Shown here: positions 44,371 through 55,074 of the stretch, piece after piece
Numbering within the stretch: position 1 is the stretch's first letter
Layout: every line of letters begins with the position of its first letter
Assembly: GCF_001434585.1 (NCBI RefSeq)
Contig: NZ_AZDB01000004.1
Location: 1 to 64,000, forward strand
Direction: 5' to 3'
Origin: Companilactobacillus crustorum JCM 15951
GTDB taxonomy: Bacteria; Bacillota; Bacilli; Lactobacillales; Lactobacillaceae
Length of the DNA: 64,000 bases
Notes under the pieces: model-generated
Seen by the model: only the letters and a program-made list of their open reading frames with translations
What the model was told of the DNA's origin: nothing
Database searches by the model: none
Translations under genes and position numbers: made by a program

Positions 44371-45165
44371 ATGAGACAACGTATAATCACGGCCGTTATT
44401 GCTTTAGCAATCTTTATTCCCATTTTGCTAGCAGGCGGAGTGTGGCTAGAAGTTGCTGCTGCAGCACTAGCCGTAGTTGGTATATTTGAAGTTTATATCA
44501 TGCGCAAAAGAATCATTGTTTCAATTGATTTTTTGGTAACGATTTTAGGTACTTTGGCATTAGTTGTGCCAGATGGTTTTTACCGTGGATGGTTTCCAAA
44601 GAATTTCGCACGTCTTGATTTGTTCTATGTTTTTTCGATTATCTTACTGATTATTACAGTTTTGACAAAGAACAAATTTAATTTCGAAGATGTAGGTGTA
44701 TCTGTAGTTTCAATGCTTTATATCGGTACTGGATTCCATTATTTGGCAGCCGTTAGAAACTCGGCGCCTGGATTGGGACTTTTGATGTATGCTTTAATCG
44801 TTGTTTGGTCTACTGATATCTTTGCCTATACTTTTGGTAGAAAGATTGGCAAGCATAAGTTATGGCCTGCTATTAGTCCTAACAAGACATGGGAAGGAAC
44901 TATTGCTGGAATTATTATGGCTTTAATTCTTTCTGGTGTTTATATGTACTTCGTCCCACAAGAGTATTCGATGACAACTATGTTGATGATTGCTTTTGTT
45001 CTTTCGATTATGGGACAAATGGGTGATTTAATTGAGTCAGCCTATAAGAGATTTTATAAAGTGAAGGACTCTGGAAATATTTTACCTGGACATGGTGGTA
45101 TTCTAGATCGTTTCGATAGCATGTTGATCGTGCTACCTTTGTTACACATTTTTGGTTTAGTATAA
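44371..45165 (+). CDS. cdsA: Phosphatidate cytidylyltransferase CdsA
   Basis: CdsA forms CDP-diacylglycerol at the membrane. The 264-residue protein has about seven to eight hydrophobic helices. Its C-terminal signature SAYKRFYKVKDSGNILPGHGGILDRFDS holds the metal-binding acidic residues. NKTWEGTIAG is a further family motif. GGGGGAAAATT precedes the ATG. It lies between uppS and the RseP-type protease as in other Firmicutes. Confidence 0.96.
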   Translation: MRQRIITAVIALAIFIPILLAGGVWLEVAAAALAVVGIFEVYIMRKRIIVSIDFLVTILGTLALVVPDGFYRGWFPKNFARLDLFYVFSIILLIITVLTKNKFNFEDVGVSVVSMLYIGTGFHYLAAVRNSAPGLGLLMYALIVVWSTDIFAYTFGRKIGKHKLWPAISPNKTWEGTIAGIIMALILSGVYMYFVPQEYSMTTMLMIAFVLSIMGQMGDLIESAYKRFYKVKDSGNILPGHGGILDRFDSMLIVLPLLHIFGLV

Positions 45166-45184
45166 ACAGCTCGTGGAGGTTAAA

Positions 45185-46453
45185 ATGACCGCGATAATTA
45201 CATTTATAATCGTTTTTGGTATTTTAGTAATCGTTCATGAATTTGGACACTATTATGCTGCAAAAAAATCAGGAATTTTGGTTCGTGAGTTTTCTGTTGG
45301 TATGGGTCCTAAAATTGTTGCGTATCGGAAAAATCATACGACGTATACTTTGAGGCTATTGCCTTTGGGTGGATATGTTCGTATGGCTGGTGCGCAGGAA
45401 GATGATTCCGAAATTCAACCAGGAACAATGGCATCTTTAGTTTTAAATGATAATGACAAAGTAATAAAAATAATAACTTCAAGTAAAGTTTATGATGCAA
45501 ACGCGGTTCCAGTTCAAATCTCAAAAGCTGATCTTGTAGATGATTTAGTAATTGAAGGATATGAGAATGGTGATGAAACAGTCACTAAGAAGTATTCCGT
45601 AAATCATGATGCAACTATCATTGAGGAAGACGGAACAGAAGTCCAAATTGCTCCTCGTGATGTTCAATTGCAGTCTGTTTCCGTATGGAAACGTATGATC
45701 ACCAATTTTGCTGGACCATTTAATAATTTTGTTTTGGCCATTTTAGCAACTATTTTGGCTGCTTTTATGATGGGTTCAGTTGGAACCGGAACCAATCAAT
45801 TGGGCGGAATTGAAAACAATTCTGTGGCCCAAAAGGCTGGTTTAAAAGCAAATGATAAGATTTTAAGCGTTAATGGCAAGAAAACGACTTCGTGGACTAG
45901 TCTGACTGAGAGTATTCAAAATAATCCTGGGAAAAAATTAACGTTAAACGTACAGTCTGGTAATAAGACAAAACAAGTCAAGTTGACTCCAAAAGCGGTC
46001 AAATCTTCTGGTCAAAGTTATGGAATGATTGGAATAAAGGCTAAATTGGATTCAAGTGTCCTTGGTAAGATCAAATATGGATTTACATATAGCTGGAGTA
46101 CATCATTAACCATTTTCCATGCTTTAGGAAAAATGGTTTCAGGAGGCTTTAATATTAATCAGCTGTCGGGACCAGTGGGAATCTATTCAATGACTTCTAA
46201 GGTAGCCTCAACAGGTTTGATCAATATAATTCTCTTTACATCAATGTTATCGATGAACTTAGGTATTGTTAATTTGATACCTATTCCTGCTTTAGATGGT
46301 GGGAAAATTCTTCTAAATATTGTTGAAGCAATTAGAAGAAAGCCAATTCCAGAACAGTATGAAAATGTTATTACATTAATTGGAGTCGGAATCTTAGTTC
46401 TATTGATGATTGCTGTTACATGGAATGACATCCAGCGCTTCTTTATAAAATAG
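45185..46453 (+). CDS. rseP: RseP/RasP-family site-2 zinc metalloprotease
   Basis: This intramembrane protease cleaves anti-sigma factors and leftover signal peptides. The zinc motif HEFGH (residues 18-22) sits in the first membrane helix. A PDZ domain (about 205-285; GGIENNSVAQKAGLKANDKILSVNGKKT) and a C-terminal NLIPIPALDGGKIL helix with the third ligand Asp follow. The ATG at 45185 after GTGGAGG is preferred over an upstream ATG only a few bases from the same site. It is 422 residues, normal for the family. Confidence 0.95.
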   Translation: MTAIITFIIVFGILVIVHEFGHYYAAKKSGILVREFSVGMGPKIVAYRKNHTTYTLRLLPLGGYVRMAGAQEDDSEIQPGTMASLVLNDNDKVIKIITSSKVYDANAVPVQISKADLVDDLVIEGYENGDETVTKKYSVNHDATIIEEDGTEVQIAPRDVQLQSVSVWKRMITNFAGPFNNFVLAILATILAAFMMGSVGTGTNQLGGIENNSVAQKAGLKANDKILSVNGKKTTSWTSLTESIQNNPGKKLTLNVQSGNKTKQVKLTPKAVKSSGQSYGMIGIKAKLDSSVLGKIKYGFTYSWSTSLTIFHALGKMVSGGFNINQLSGPVGIYSMTSKVASTGLINIILFTSMLSMNLGIVNLIPIPALDGGKILLNIVEAIRRKPIPEQYENVITLIGVGILVLLMIAVTWNDIQRFFIK

Positions 46454-46467
46454 GGGGATAAAAGAAC

Positions 46468-48174
46468 TTGAAACAATCAAAATTATATATTCCAACATTA
46501 AAACAAACTCCTTCAGATGCTGAGGCTTTAAGTCATCAGTTGATGTTGAGAGCAGGTTACATTAGACAGGTTTCTGCGGGTGTTTATGCTTACTTGCCAC
46601 TAGCTTGGTCAGTAATTCAAAGAATTGAAAATATCGTTCGTAAAGAAATGACAAAAATTGATGCTGCTGAAATGCGCATGCCTGCAATTTTGCCAGCTGA
46701 TCTTTGGAAAGAAAGTGGTCGTTATGCAACTTATGGCGATAACCTCTTTAAATTTAAAGATCGTCATGAACGTGATTTCATTTTAGGTCCTACGCATGAG
46801 GAAACCTTTACTAGTGTTGTTAAGGAAGGTTTGAATAGTTACAAGAAATTGCCACTTGTTTTATATCAAATGCAAATGAAGTATCGTGATGAGGATCGTC
46901 CTCGTAATGGTTTATTGCGTGGCCGTGAATTCATCATGAAGGATGCTTATTCATTTACTGCTAACAAAGAACAGTTGGATGTTATTTTTAATCAAATGGA
47001 ACAAGCTTATCGCAATATTTTTGATCTTTGCGGTTTGAACTACCGAGCAATTATCGGTGATGCCGGTGCCATGGGCGGTACTGATTCTAAGGAATTTTCT
47101 GCTATTGCTGATATTGGTGAGGATACCATTGCCTATTCTGATGATTCTGAATATTCAGCTAATCTAGAAATGGCTGCAAGTAAAATGGCTGAAAATCCTA
47201 AAGAAGATAAAAAAGAACTTGAAGAAGTAGATACACCTAATGTCCATACAATTGATACATTGGCAGAACTCTTAAAGGTTGATGCTGCTCGTATTATGAA
47301 GGCAGTTGCTTATATTGCTGATGAAAAACCGGTTATGGTTATGATTCGTGGCGATTATGATGTCAATGATGTTAAGTTAAAGAATTATTTAGGGGCTGAT
47401 TTCTTACGAGAAGCTACAGCTGACGAAGTTAAGGATGTATTCCACAGCGTACCTGGTTTTATTGGACCTAAAGGTATGAGCGATGACGTTAAAGTTCTTT
47501 ATGATAGTTCTTTAGTTGGTTTAACTAACTTTGTTGTTGGACCTAATAAAGAGGATCATCATTTTATTAACGCTAATTTTGAAGATATAACAGATGAAAT
47601 GCCTGAATTTAGAGATTTCCGTATTATTAAAGAAGGTGAAACATCACCTGATGGACATGGAAAGATTAAATTTACACGTGGAATTGAAATAGGACATATC
47701 TTCAAATTGGGTACAAAATTTTCTAAAGCTTTAGGTGCCAATTTCTTAGATGAAAATGGTAAATCAAATCCATTGATCATGGGTAGCTATGGTATTGGTA
47801 TCTCTAGATTATTGACTGCTATTGTTGAACAGCATAGCGATGAAAATGGTATTATTTGGCCAGTAAGTTTAGCTCCATACCAAGTACATGTTGTCCCAAT
47901 CAAATATAATAATGATGTTCAAGGAAAACTTAGCGACGAAATCGTTGAATTGCTTCAAGACGAAGGTTATGAAGTTTTGCTTGATGATCGTAAAGAACGT
48001 CCTGGTGTTAAATTCGCTGATTCGGATTTAATTGGTATTCCAATTAGAATTACAGTTGGTAAAAAAGCAGCAGATGAGATTGTAGAACTAAAGATTAGAA
48101 GCACAGGCGAAACAATCGAAGTAAGTAAAGATGAATTAGTAAATTCAGTAAAAATATTGCTTAAGAATCAGTAA
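46468..48174 (+). CDS. proS: Prolyl-tRNA synthetase
   Basis: This class II synthetase of bacterial type is 568 residues long. Motif 1 lies in [20 protein letters not shown], motif 2 in [24 protein letters not shown], and motif 3 in [17 protein letters not shown]. An INS editing domain (about 230-390) separates motifs 2 and 3, and the anticodon-binding domain is C-terminal. The start is TTG after AGGGGGATAAAAGAAC. Placement between rseP and polC is conserved in Firmicutes. Confidence 0.97.
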   Translation: MKQSKLYIPTLKQTPSDAEALSHQLMLRAGYIRQVSAGVYAYLPLAWSVIQRIENIVRKEMTKIDAAEMRMPAILPADLWKESGRYATYGDNLFKFKDRHERDFILGPTHEETFTSVVKEGLNSYKKLPLVLYQMQMKYRDEDRPRNGLLRGREFIMKDAYSFTANKEQLDVIFNQMEQAYRNIFDLCGLNYRAIIGDAGAMGGTDSKEFSAIADIGEDTIAYSDDSEYSANLEMAASKMAENPKEDKKELEEVDTPNVHTIDTLAELLKVDAARIMKAVAYIADEKPVMVMIRGDYDVNDVKLKNYLGADFLREATADEVKDVFHSVPGFIGPKGMSDDVKVLYDSSLVGLTNFVVGPNKEDHHFINANFEDITDEMPEFRDFRIIKEGETSPDGHGKIKFTRGIEIGHIFKLGTKFSKALGANFLDENGKSNPLIMGSYGIGISRLLTAIVEQHSDENGIIWPVSLAPYQVHVVPIKYNNDVQGKLSDEIVELLQDEGYEVLLDDRKERPGVKFADSDLIGIPIRITVGKKAADEIVELKIRSTGETIEVSKDELVNSVKILLKNQ

Positions 48175-48211
48175 TAGGTTTCTTTGAAAATTGTTTTGAA
48201 AGAGCAGAGTT

Positions 48212-48240
48212 TTGGCAATAATTATATCTTTTGATAAAAT
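48212..48240 (+). promoter_or_regulatory. polC promoter
   Basis: TTGGCA (48212-48217), a 17-bp spacer and TAAAAT (48235-48240) lie about 85 bp before polC. A small AGGC-TTAG-GCCT hairpin with a T-run (48289-48306) in the leader looks like a weak attenuator. Confidence 0.6.
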
Positions 48241-48324
48241 GTATAATTAGTTAACTTAAAACAAATTTAAAAGAAGAAATCAATAATGAGGCTTAGGCCT
48301 TTTTTTATTTTTGAAGGGTAGAAT

Positions 48325-51300
48325 ATGTCAGATACAAAACAACTTTTTGAAATACTAGTTAAGCAAATTAAATTAGATAAATTATTGAATTCTAATGATT
48401 CATTTGTTGATGGTAAGTTGAATAAGTTGGAAGTTCATAAGAACAGTAAACGCTGGACTTTTTATTTTGAGTTCAAAGATGTTTTACCATTTAATGAATT
48501 TCTAACCTTTGTGAAAGCATTACAAGCTAGTTTTGAGGGAATTGCACAAGTCAATTTTGAAATCAAAACGACTAATGCTGAATTAAGAGAAAAAGATATT
48601 AAAGAATATTGGAATTATGTTTTAAATGATTGCACGATTGATTCGCCAATGGTTTTAGATAAGATTAGTCAAACACCACCTCGAATGGAAAACGGACAAA
48701 CTTTTTTAGATGTTTCTAATGGATTTATGGCTGATTTTGTCGATGGAAAAATTATTAATGGCTTGCAATCGGAATACAGCAGTTTAGGCTTTCCTGATTT
48801 TAAGATTCGTACGAATATTGATGAAAATAAGTCTCAGGAAAAAGAAGCAGCTATGAAGGCTGCTAATGCTGAAAAAGACAAACAATTCCAAGCTAAAGCC
48901 AAAGAAGTTAGTGAGAAAAAAGCAGCTAAGCCTGTAGGTAATGTATCTAAAGTTGGACGCAAAATTCCTAATGATCAAGAGATTACTCAAATGGCTGATA
49001 TTGTAGAAGAAGAGCGTAACAAGGTTGTTGAAGGCTATGTCTTTGATATTGATGTGCGGAAATTAAAATCTGGTCGCTCACTTTTGATTTTGAAAGTTAC
49101 TGATTACACGTCATCATTTAGCATTAAGAAATTTTCTAATGGTGAAGATGACGAGAACTTCTTTAATTCTTTAGATAAGGGTGCTTGGATTAGAGTTCGT
49201 GGTAGTGTTCAAGAGGATAATTTCTCTAGAGAATTGGTTATTATGGCTCAAGATATCAATGTTATAAAACATGAATCACGTCAAGATACCGCTGAGGATG
49301 ACAATAAACGAATTGAATTGCATGCTCATACAAATATGAGTCAAATGGATGCTATTCCGAGTGCAACTGATCTAATCAAAAGAGCAAGCGATTGGGGTCA
49401 AAGCGGAATTGCTATTACTGATCACCATGCTTTACAGGCTTTTCCGGAAGCTTATAATGCTGGTAAGAAGTTTGGCGTTAAAATTGCTTATGGCGTTGAA
49501 ATTGATTTAGTAGATGAAGGTAATCCAATTGCCTATAATTTGCGTGATCAAAAGCTTAAAGGTGCTGAATATGTAATTTTTGATACAGAAACTACTGGTT
49601 TGTCAGCTGTTTATGATTCGATTATTGAAATTGGTGCTACCAAGATGAAAGATGGCGAAGTTATTGAACGCTATGATAAATTCATTAATCCGGGTCATCC
49701 ACTTTCTGAAGTAACGACTAATTTGACAAGTATTACAGATGAGATGGTAAAAGATGCACCTGATGAATCAGTTGTTATCAGTGATTTTATGAATTTCATT
49801 AGTGATGATATCCTAGTTGGTCATAATGTTACCTTTGATATGGGCTTTATGAATGCTGCTTTAACGAGAATGGGACGAGAGAGATTGTCAATGCCTGTGA
49901 TTGATACTTTGGAAATGTCTCGGACATTGCATTCAGAGTATCGGAATCATAAGTTAGACTCTTTAGCCAAACGGTACAATATCGTCTTAGAGCATCACCA
50001 TAGAGCTGATTCCGATGCGGAAACAACTGGTTATTTGATGTACAAGCTGTTCGACGAATTGGAAGATAAGTTTGGAACTGATAACGTTGAGCAGTTGAAT
50101 GACAATATTGGTGGCGAAGAAGCGTACAAACAAGCTCGTCCAAGTCATGCTATTTTAATAGCTAAAACTCAAGCCGGTTTGAAGAATATGTTTAAGATTG
50201 TTTCATATTCAATGACACAGTATTATTATCGAACTGCACGTGTTCCAAGACGTTTATTGAACAAATATCGTGAAGGAATCATTGTTGGATCCGCGTGTGA
50301 GAACGGTGAAGTTTTCACTAGTATGATGCAAAAGGGCTATGATGATACGCGTGAGTTAGCCCAATATTATGATTACTTAGAAGTTATGCCACGATCGCTT
50401 TATCAACATTTAATTGATATCAAAATTATTAAAGATGAAGATGCTTTAAAAGAAATTTTGAAGAATATTGTCAAATTAGGTAAAGAACTCAAAAAGCCAG
50501 TTGTCGCAACTGGGGATGTTCATTATCTCGATCCACACGATAAAGTTTATCGAGATATTGTAATTAAAGCCGTCAAGAGTAATGCTTTAGCTAGAAGACC
50601 TGAGTTGCCTGATGTGCAATTTAGAACAACTAATGAGATGTTTGATGAATTTAATTATTTAGATCAAGCAACTGAACAAGAAATTATTGTTGATAATCCT
50701 AAAAAAATTATGGATTCTATCGATGAGATGTCTCCGGTCAAAGATCGACTTTATACTCCAAAAATGGAGGGCGCCGAAGATGAAATTCAAAATTTAACGA
50801 TGAATAAAGCACATGAGCTTTATGGTGATCCTTTACCAGAGTTGGTTCAAAAACGAATGGATCGAGAACTAAAAAGTATTATTGGTAATGGATTCTCGGT
50901 TATTTACTTGATTGCCCAACGTTTGGTTTATAAATCTAATAAAGATGGATATTTGGTTGGTTCCCGTGGTTCAGTTGGTTCCAGTTTCGTTGCTACTATG
51001 ACTGGAATTACTGAAGTTAATCCTTTGCCTCCACATTACCGTTGTCCTAAGTGTAAGTATTCAGAATTCTTTACTAAAGGTGAAGTTGGTTCTGGCTATG
51101 ATTTACCTGACAAAGAATGTCCTAAATGTGGAACTGAGTTGAAAAAAGATGGTCAAGATATTCCCTTTGAAACTTTCTTAGGATTTAAGGGTGATAAAGT
51201 ACCTGATATTGATTTGAATTTCTCTGGTGATTATCAACCAGTAGCTCATAATTACACTAAAGTCCTTTTTGGTGAGGATCATGTATTTAGAGCTGGTACG

Positions 51301-52626
51301 ATTGGAACTATCGCTGATAGAACGGCTTTTGGTTACGTTAAGAATTATGAAGAATTAACTGGAAAAAATTTGCGTAACGTTGAAGTAGAGCGTTTAGCAA
51401 TGGGATCGACTGGTGTTAAAAGAACAACTGGTCAACATCCGGCTGGTATTATTGTTGTACCTGATTATATGGATATTTTTGACTTTACGCCAATTCAATA
51501 CCCAGCTGATGATCAAAGTGCTTTGTGGAAGACAACTCACTTTGATTTTCATTCAATTCATGATAATATCCTAAAACTGGATATTTTGGGACATGATGAT
51601 CCGACGATGATTCGTATGCTTCAAGATTTGTCAGGGATCGATCCTAAAACTTTACCTGTTAAAGATCCTGGTGTTATGGAGTTATTCAGGGGAACTGATT
51701 CGTTGGATGTAACTCCTGAACAGATCTTTTCTAAAACTGGGACCTTGGGTGTGCCAGAATTCGGTACCCGTTTTGTTCGTGGAATGCTTGAAAAAACTCA
51801 TCCAACTACTTTTGCCGAATTACTACAGATTTCAGGACTTTCTCATGGTACCGATGTATGGTTGGGAAATGCTGAAGAGTTGATTGACAAGGGTATTGTT
51901 ACTTTGAAGGAAGTTATTGGTTGTCGTGATAATATTATGATGGATTTGATTCACTATGGTATGGATTCACAGATGGCCTTCCAAATTATGGAACATGTTC
52001 GTAAAGGACGTGGTATCCCTGATGACTGGAAACAAGCGATGAAAGATGCTGACGTGCCTGATTGGTATATTGATTCTTGTTTAAAGATCAAGTATATGTT
52101 TCCTCGAGCTCATGCGACAGCTTACATCATTATGGCGTTAAGAATTGCTTACTTTAAAGTTCACTATCCACTTTATTATTACAGTGCTTACTTTACTGTA
52201 CGTGCAGATGACTTTGATCTTGTTGCAATGACAACAGGTAAAGATGCTGTTAAGGCAGCAATGAAGGCTATTAATGATAAGGGAATGGATGCGTCAACTA
52301 AAGAAAAGAACTTATTAACTGTTTTGGAATTAGCTAATGAATGTTTGGAACGTGGTTTTAAGATCAAAATGGTTGATATTGAAAAGTCAGACGCTTTTGA
52401 ATTTAAAATTATTGATGATAAAACATTATTAGCTCCTTTTAATGCTATTCCTGGTTTGGGCGATAACGTTGCTAAACAAATTATTGCTGCTCGTGAGGAA
52501 CAACCTTTCTTATCTAAGCAGGATCTAAGTACGCGAGGAAAAGTTTCAAAAACAGTTATTGAATATATGACTGAAAATCATGCTTTAGATGGTATGCCAG
52601 ACGAAAATCAGTTATCATTATTTTAG
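48325..52626 (+). CDS. polC: DNA polymerase III alpha subunit, PolC type
   Basis: PolC is the replicative polymerase of low-GC Gram-positives. The 1433-residue protein has an N-terminal domain, an OB fold (about 230-315) and a PHP domain starting [12 protein letters not shown] (near 333). It is split by a DEDD proofreading exonuclease starting FDTETTG (near 419) with LVGHNVTFD and [10 protein letters not shown] zinc-binding CPKC...CPKCG pair (near 906-933) and the catalytic [12 protein letters not shown] (near 959) follow. The C-terminal (HhH) region and the terminal QLSLF-like clamp-binding peptide are present. Length and order are normal. Confidence 0.98.
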   Translation: MSDTKQLFEILVKQIKLDKLLNSNDSFVDGKLNKLEVHKNSKRWTFYFEFKDVLPFNEFLTFVKALQASFEGIAQVNFEIKTTNAELREKDIKEYWNYVLNDCTIDSPMVLDKISQTPPRMENGQTFLDVSNGFMADFVDGKIINGLQSEYSSLGFPDFKIRTNIDENKSQEKEAAMKAANAEKDKQFQAKAKEVSEKKAAKPVGNVSKVGRKIPNDQEITQMADIVEEERNKVVEGYVFDIDVRKLKSGRSLLILKVTDYTSSFSIKKFSNGEDDENFFNSLDKGAWIRVRGSVQEDNFSRELVIMAQDINVIKHESRQDTAEDDNKRIELHAHTNMSQMDAIPSATDLIKRASDWGQSGIAITDHHALQAFPEAYNAGKKFGVKIAYGVEIDLVDEGNPIAYNLRDQKLKGAEYVIFDTETTGLSAVYDSIIEIGATKMKDGEVIERYDKFINPGHPLSEVTTNLTSITDEMVKDAPDESVVISDFMNFISDDILVGHNVTFDMGFMNAALTRMGRERLSMPVIDTLEMSRTLHSEYRNHKLDSLAKRYNIVLEHHHRADSDAETTGYLMYKLFDELEDKFGTDNVEQLNDNIGGEEAYKQARPSHAILIAKTQAGLKNMFKIVSYSMTQYYYRTARVPRRLLNKYREGIIVGSACENGEVFTSMMQKGYDDTRELAQYYDYLEVMPRSLYQHLIDIKIIKDEDALKEILKNIVKLGKELKKPVVATGDVHYLDPHDKVYRDIVIKAVKSNALARRPELPDVQFRTTNEMFDEFNYLDQATEQEIIVDNPKKIMDSIDEMSPVKDRLYTPKMEGAEDEIQNLTMNKAHELYGDPLPELVQKRMDRELKSIIGNGFSVIYLIAQRLVYKSNKDGYLVGSRGSVGSSFVATMTGITEVNPLPPHYRCPKCKYSEFFTKGEVGSGYDLPDKECPKCGTELKKDGQDIPFETFLGFKGDKVPDIDLNFSGDYQPVAHNYTKVLFGEDHVFRAGTIGTIADRTAFGYVKNYEELTGKNLRNVEVERLAMGSTGVKRTTGQHPAGIIVVPDYMDIFDFTPIQYPADDQSALWKTTHFDFHSIHDNILKLDILGHDDPTMIRMLQDLSGIDPKTLPVKDPGVMELFRGTDSLDVTPEQIFSKTGTLGVPEFGTRFVRGMLEKTHPTTFAELLQISGLSHGTDVWLGNAEELIDKGIVTLKEVIGCRDNIMMDLIHYGMDSQMAFQIMEHVRKGRGIPDDWKQAMKDADVPDWYIDSCLKIKYMFPRAHATAYIIMALRIAYFKVHYPLYYYSAYFTVRADDFDLVAMTTGKDAVKAAMKAINDKGMDASTKEKNLLTVLELANECLERGFKIKMVDIEKSDAFEFKIIDDKTLLAPFNAIPGLGDNVAKQIIAAREEQPFLSKQDLSTRGKVSKTVIEYMTENHALDGMPDENQLSLF

Positions 52627-52641
52627 GCATAGCTTTATAAG

Positions 52642-52670
52642 TTGCTTTAATAGTTAATATATGTTAAATT
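52642..52670 (+). promoter_or_regulatory. Promoter of the rimP-nusA-infB operon
   Basis: TTGCTT (52642-52647), 17 bp, TAAATT (52665-52670). The predicted transcript starts near 52677 and immediately runs through a terminator hairpin. Confidence 0.55.
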
Positions 52671-52696
52671 AACTACTAGTTAATTATTGATTAATG

Positions 52697-52725
52697 AGTG
52701 AGCAGGAATGCTCACTCTTTTTATT
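52697..52725 (+). terminator. Terminator/attenuator before rimP
   Basis: GAGTGAGCA pairs perfectly with TGCTCACTC over a five-base loop, followed by TTTTTATT. It can end polC transcripts and, if the promoter above is real, attenuate the nusA operon. Confidence 0.85.
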
Positions 52726-52749
52726 GCCAATTACTTTGGAGGAATGTCC

Positions 52750-53217
52750 TTGGATACAAAAGTTGAAGAATTAAAAGCCATTTTACAACCAGTTTTAGAT
52801 AAACATGATTTCTTTCTGGTTGATTTAGAATTCGTACATGAACGTGGAGACTGGTATTTACGTGTTTACGCTGATAAAAAGGGTGGAATCAGTATTGATG
52901 ATTGTGCCCTTATTAGTGAGGAGTACGGTGAGAAGTTGGATGAATTGAATCCAATTGAACCAGCATATTATTTGGAAGTTTCATCTCCAGGTGCAGAACG
53001 TCCATTAAAGAATGATGAAAGTCTTTCTGATTACGTGGATGATTATGTTCATGCTTCTCTTTATCAAAAACAAGATGGTCAAAAAGCTTTTGAAGGAACA
53101 TTAACTGAAGTAACGGATACTAAGATAACTTTGATCGTTAAAGTTAAGAATTTAAAAAAACAAGTAGAAATTAGTCGAGACAACATCGCTAAGATTCGAC
53201 TTGCAATCGAATTCTAA
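52750..53217 (+). CDS. rimP: Ribosome maturation factor RimP
   Basis: RimP assists early 30S assembly around S12. From the TTG at 52750 the protein has 155 residues: VEELKAILQPVLDKHDFFLVDLEFVHERGDWYLRVYADKKGGISIDDC forms the N-terminal domain, YYLEVSSPGAERPLK is the family motif, and an SH3-like C-terminus follows. The TTG has GGAGG seven bases upstream, while the ATG at 52744 is too close to that site. nusA starts 10 bp later. Confidence 0.93.
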   Translation: MDTKVEELKAILQPVLDKHDFFLVDLEFVHERGDWYLRVYADKKGGISIDDCALISEEYGEKLDELNPIEPAYYLEVSSPGAERPLKNDESLSDYVDDYVHASLYQKQDGQKAFEGTLTEVTDTKITLIVKVKNLKKQVEISRDNIAKIRLAIEF

Positions 53218-53227
53218 GGAGAAAATC

Positions 53228-54442
53228 ATGAGTAAAGAAATGGTTGAGGCCCTTGATGCACTTGAAAGCGAAAAGGGAATTAAAAAAGAATATGTGATTG
53301 AATCATTGGAAGCTGCTTTGGTAGCTGCTTATAAGAGAAATTACAACCAAGCCCAAAACGTTGATGTTGAATTCGATGCTAAGAAGGGTAATATACATGT
53401 TTATGCGGTTAAAGAAGTAGTTGAAGATGTTGCTGATGACCGTTTAGAAGTAAGTTTGGAAGATGCTCAAAAGAAGAGTAAAGGCTACGAGATTGGCGAT
53501 CACATCAAAGAAGAAGTAACTCCAAAGGATTTTGGTCGAATTGCTGCTCAAACTGCCAAACAAGTTATTATGCAACGTGTTCGTGAAGCTGAGCGTGATA
53601 TCATTTATAATGAATATAGTCAGTATGAACATGAAATTATTCAAGGTACAGTTGAACGTAGCGATAGTAGATATGTTTATATTACTTATGGACGTATTGA
53701 AACAGTTATGCCAAAATCTGATCAAATGCCTGGTGAAACTTATAATTCACGAGATAGAGTTCGAGTTTACGTTACTAAGGTTGAAAATGCCACAAAGGGT
53801 CCACAAGTATTTGTTTCTAGAACTGATCCAGGTTTAGTTAAACGTTTATTTGAACAAGAAGTTCCTGAAATATATGATGGAACTGTTGAAATTGTTTCAA
53901 TTGCTCGTGAAGCTGGAGATAGAACTAAGATTGCGGTTAAGTCAGATAATCCTGATGTTGACCCAGTTGGAACTTGTGTCGGACCCAAGGGTGCACGTGT
54001 ACAAGCAGTTGTTGATGAATTAAATGGTGAAAATATTGACGTTGTGCCTTATGTTGATGATCCAGTTGATTTCATTGCTAATGCTTTGAATCCAGCAGAA
54101 GTTATTGCAGTTCAATTCGATGAAAATGATAAGAAACAATGTATTGTTATTGTTCCTGACTATCACTTGTCATTGGCTATTGGTAAAAAGGGTCAAAATG
54201 CTCGTTTAGCTGCTAAGCTAACTGGCTATAAGATTGATATCAAGCCTGAGTCACAAGTCGAATTTGTCGATGATAACGATCAAGATGTTGATATAAATGA
54301 CATTGAGAGTGGTAAGATCGATATTGCGAAGACTCGCGAGAATGCTGCTAATGCAGATGATGCTCAAAATCCAGCAGTCGATAATTCTGATGAAGCTAAC
54401 GATGATTCTGAGGATGTAGATTCAACTGATACAGAAGAATAA
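53228..54442 (+). CDS. nusA: Transcription termination/antitermination factor NusA
   Basis: NusA binds RNA polymerase and nascent RNA and modulates pausing and termination. The 404-residue protein has an N-terminal polymerase-binding domain (MVEALDALESEKGIKKEYVIESLEAALVAAYKRN), an S1 domain (about 135-200), KH1 and KH2 (VGTCVGPKGARVQAVVDELNGE and LAIGKKGQNARLAAKLTGYKID). A 45-residue acidic Asp/Asn/Ala tail follows. The ATG at 53228 follows AAGGAG; an upstream frame lies inside rimP. Confidence 0.97.
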   Translation: MSKEMVEALDALESEKGIKKEYVIESLEAALVAAYKRNYNQAQNVDVEFDAKKGNIHVYAVKEVVEDVADDRLEVSLEDAQKKSKGYEIGDHIKEEVTPKDFGRIAAQTAKQVIMQRVREAERDIIYNEYSQYEHEIIQGTVERSDSRYVYITYGRIETVMPKSDQMPGETYNSRDRVRVYVTKVENATKGPQVFVSRTDPGLVKRLFEQEVPEIYDGTVEIVSIAREAGDRTKIAVKSDNPDVDPVGTCVGPKGARVQAVVDELNGENIDVVPYVDDPVDFIANALNPAEVIAVQFDENDKKQCIVIVPDYHLSLAIGKKGQNARLAAKLTGYKIDIKPESQVEFVDDNDQDVDINDIESGKIDIAKTRENAANADDAQNPAVDNSDEANDDSEDVDSTDTEE

Positions 54443-54456
54443 AAGGGGTGATGGAT

Positions 54457-54765
54457 TTGGCAACTCGTAAGATACCAATGCGTAAAGATATTTTGACAGA
54501 TAAGATGTATCCCAAAAGGGAAATGGTAAGAATTGTCAAAGATAAAGAAGGCAATATTTCAATCGATCCTACCGGAAAGAAACCTGGACGCGGTGCTTAT
54601 GTGGGTCTAGAACCAGCAGCCGTTAAAGATGCGAAAGCAAAGAAGTCTTTGGAAAAAGTATTTTCGCATTCAGTACCAGCAGACTTTTATGATGAATTGT
54701 TTAACTTTGTCGATCATCAAAAAGCACGAATGGATCTTTTCGGAGATTTAGGAAAGAAACACTAA
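54457..54765 (+). CDS. ylxR: YlxR-family RNA-binding protein (RnpM)
   Basis: The 102-residue protein has the YlxR signature: TRKIPMRKDILTDKMYPKREMVRIVKD, then PTGKKPGRGAYVG. YlxR/RnpM has been reported to bind RNase P RNA in B. subtilis. The TTG at 54457 is chosen (AGGGGTG about eight bases upstream); GTG 54448 and ATG 54451 overlap the ribosome site. The common RKC near the start is RKD here. Its stop overlaps the next start as TAATG. Confidence 0.9.
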   Translation: MATRKIPMRKDILTDKMYPKREMVRIVKDKEGNISIDPTGKKPGRGAYVGLEPAAVKDAKAKKSLEKVFSHSVPADFYDELFNFVDHQKARMDLFGDLGKKH

Positions 54766-55061
54766 TGAAAAATTTTTTAAATTTTTTAGGTATTGCAGTT
54801 AGAGCTGGAAAGATTATTAGTGGAACTGAATTAACTATTAACGGTATTCGTAATGGTGAAGTTAAATTAGTAATTATGGCTTCTGACTGTAGTCCCCGGA
54901 CAAAAAAAGATTTGCACAATAAAGCAAGTTATTATAATGTACCTGTGGTAGATACGGTAAGTAGTGGTGAATTAAAAACGGCTATTGGAAAAGACAGAAA
55001 AGTTATGGGAATAACAGATCTCGGATTTGCTAAAAGGTTAAAAGAAATTATGGACAATTAA
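54765..55061 (+). CDS. L7Ae-family ribosomal protein (YlxQ)
   Basis: The 98-residue L7Ae/L30e/S12e-fold protein shows [59 protein letters not shown], a K-turn-binding fold. YlxQ proteins occur between ylxR and infB across Firmicutes; their RNA targets remain uncertain. The start overlaps the ylxR stop and infB begins 13 bp downstream. Confidence 0.92.
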   Translation: MKNFLNFLGIAVRAGKIISGTELTINGIRNGEVKLVIMASDCSPRTKKDLHNKASYYNVPVVDTVSSGELKTAIGKDRKVMGITDLGFAKRLKEIMDN

Positions 55062-55074
55062 GGAGAGTGATAGG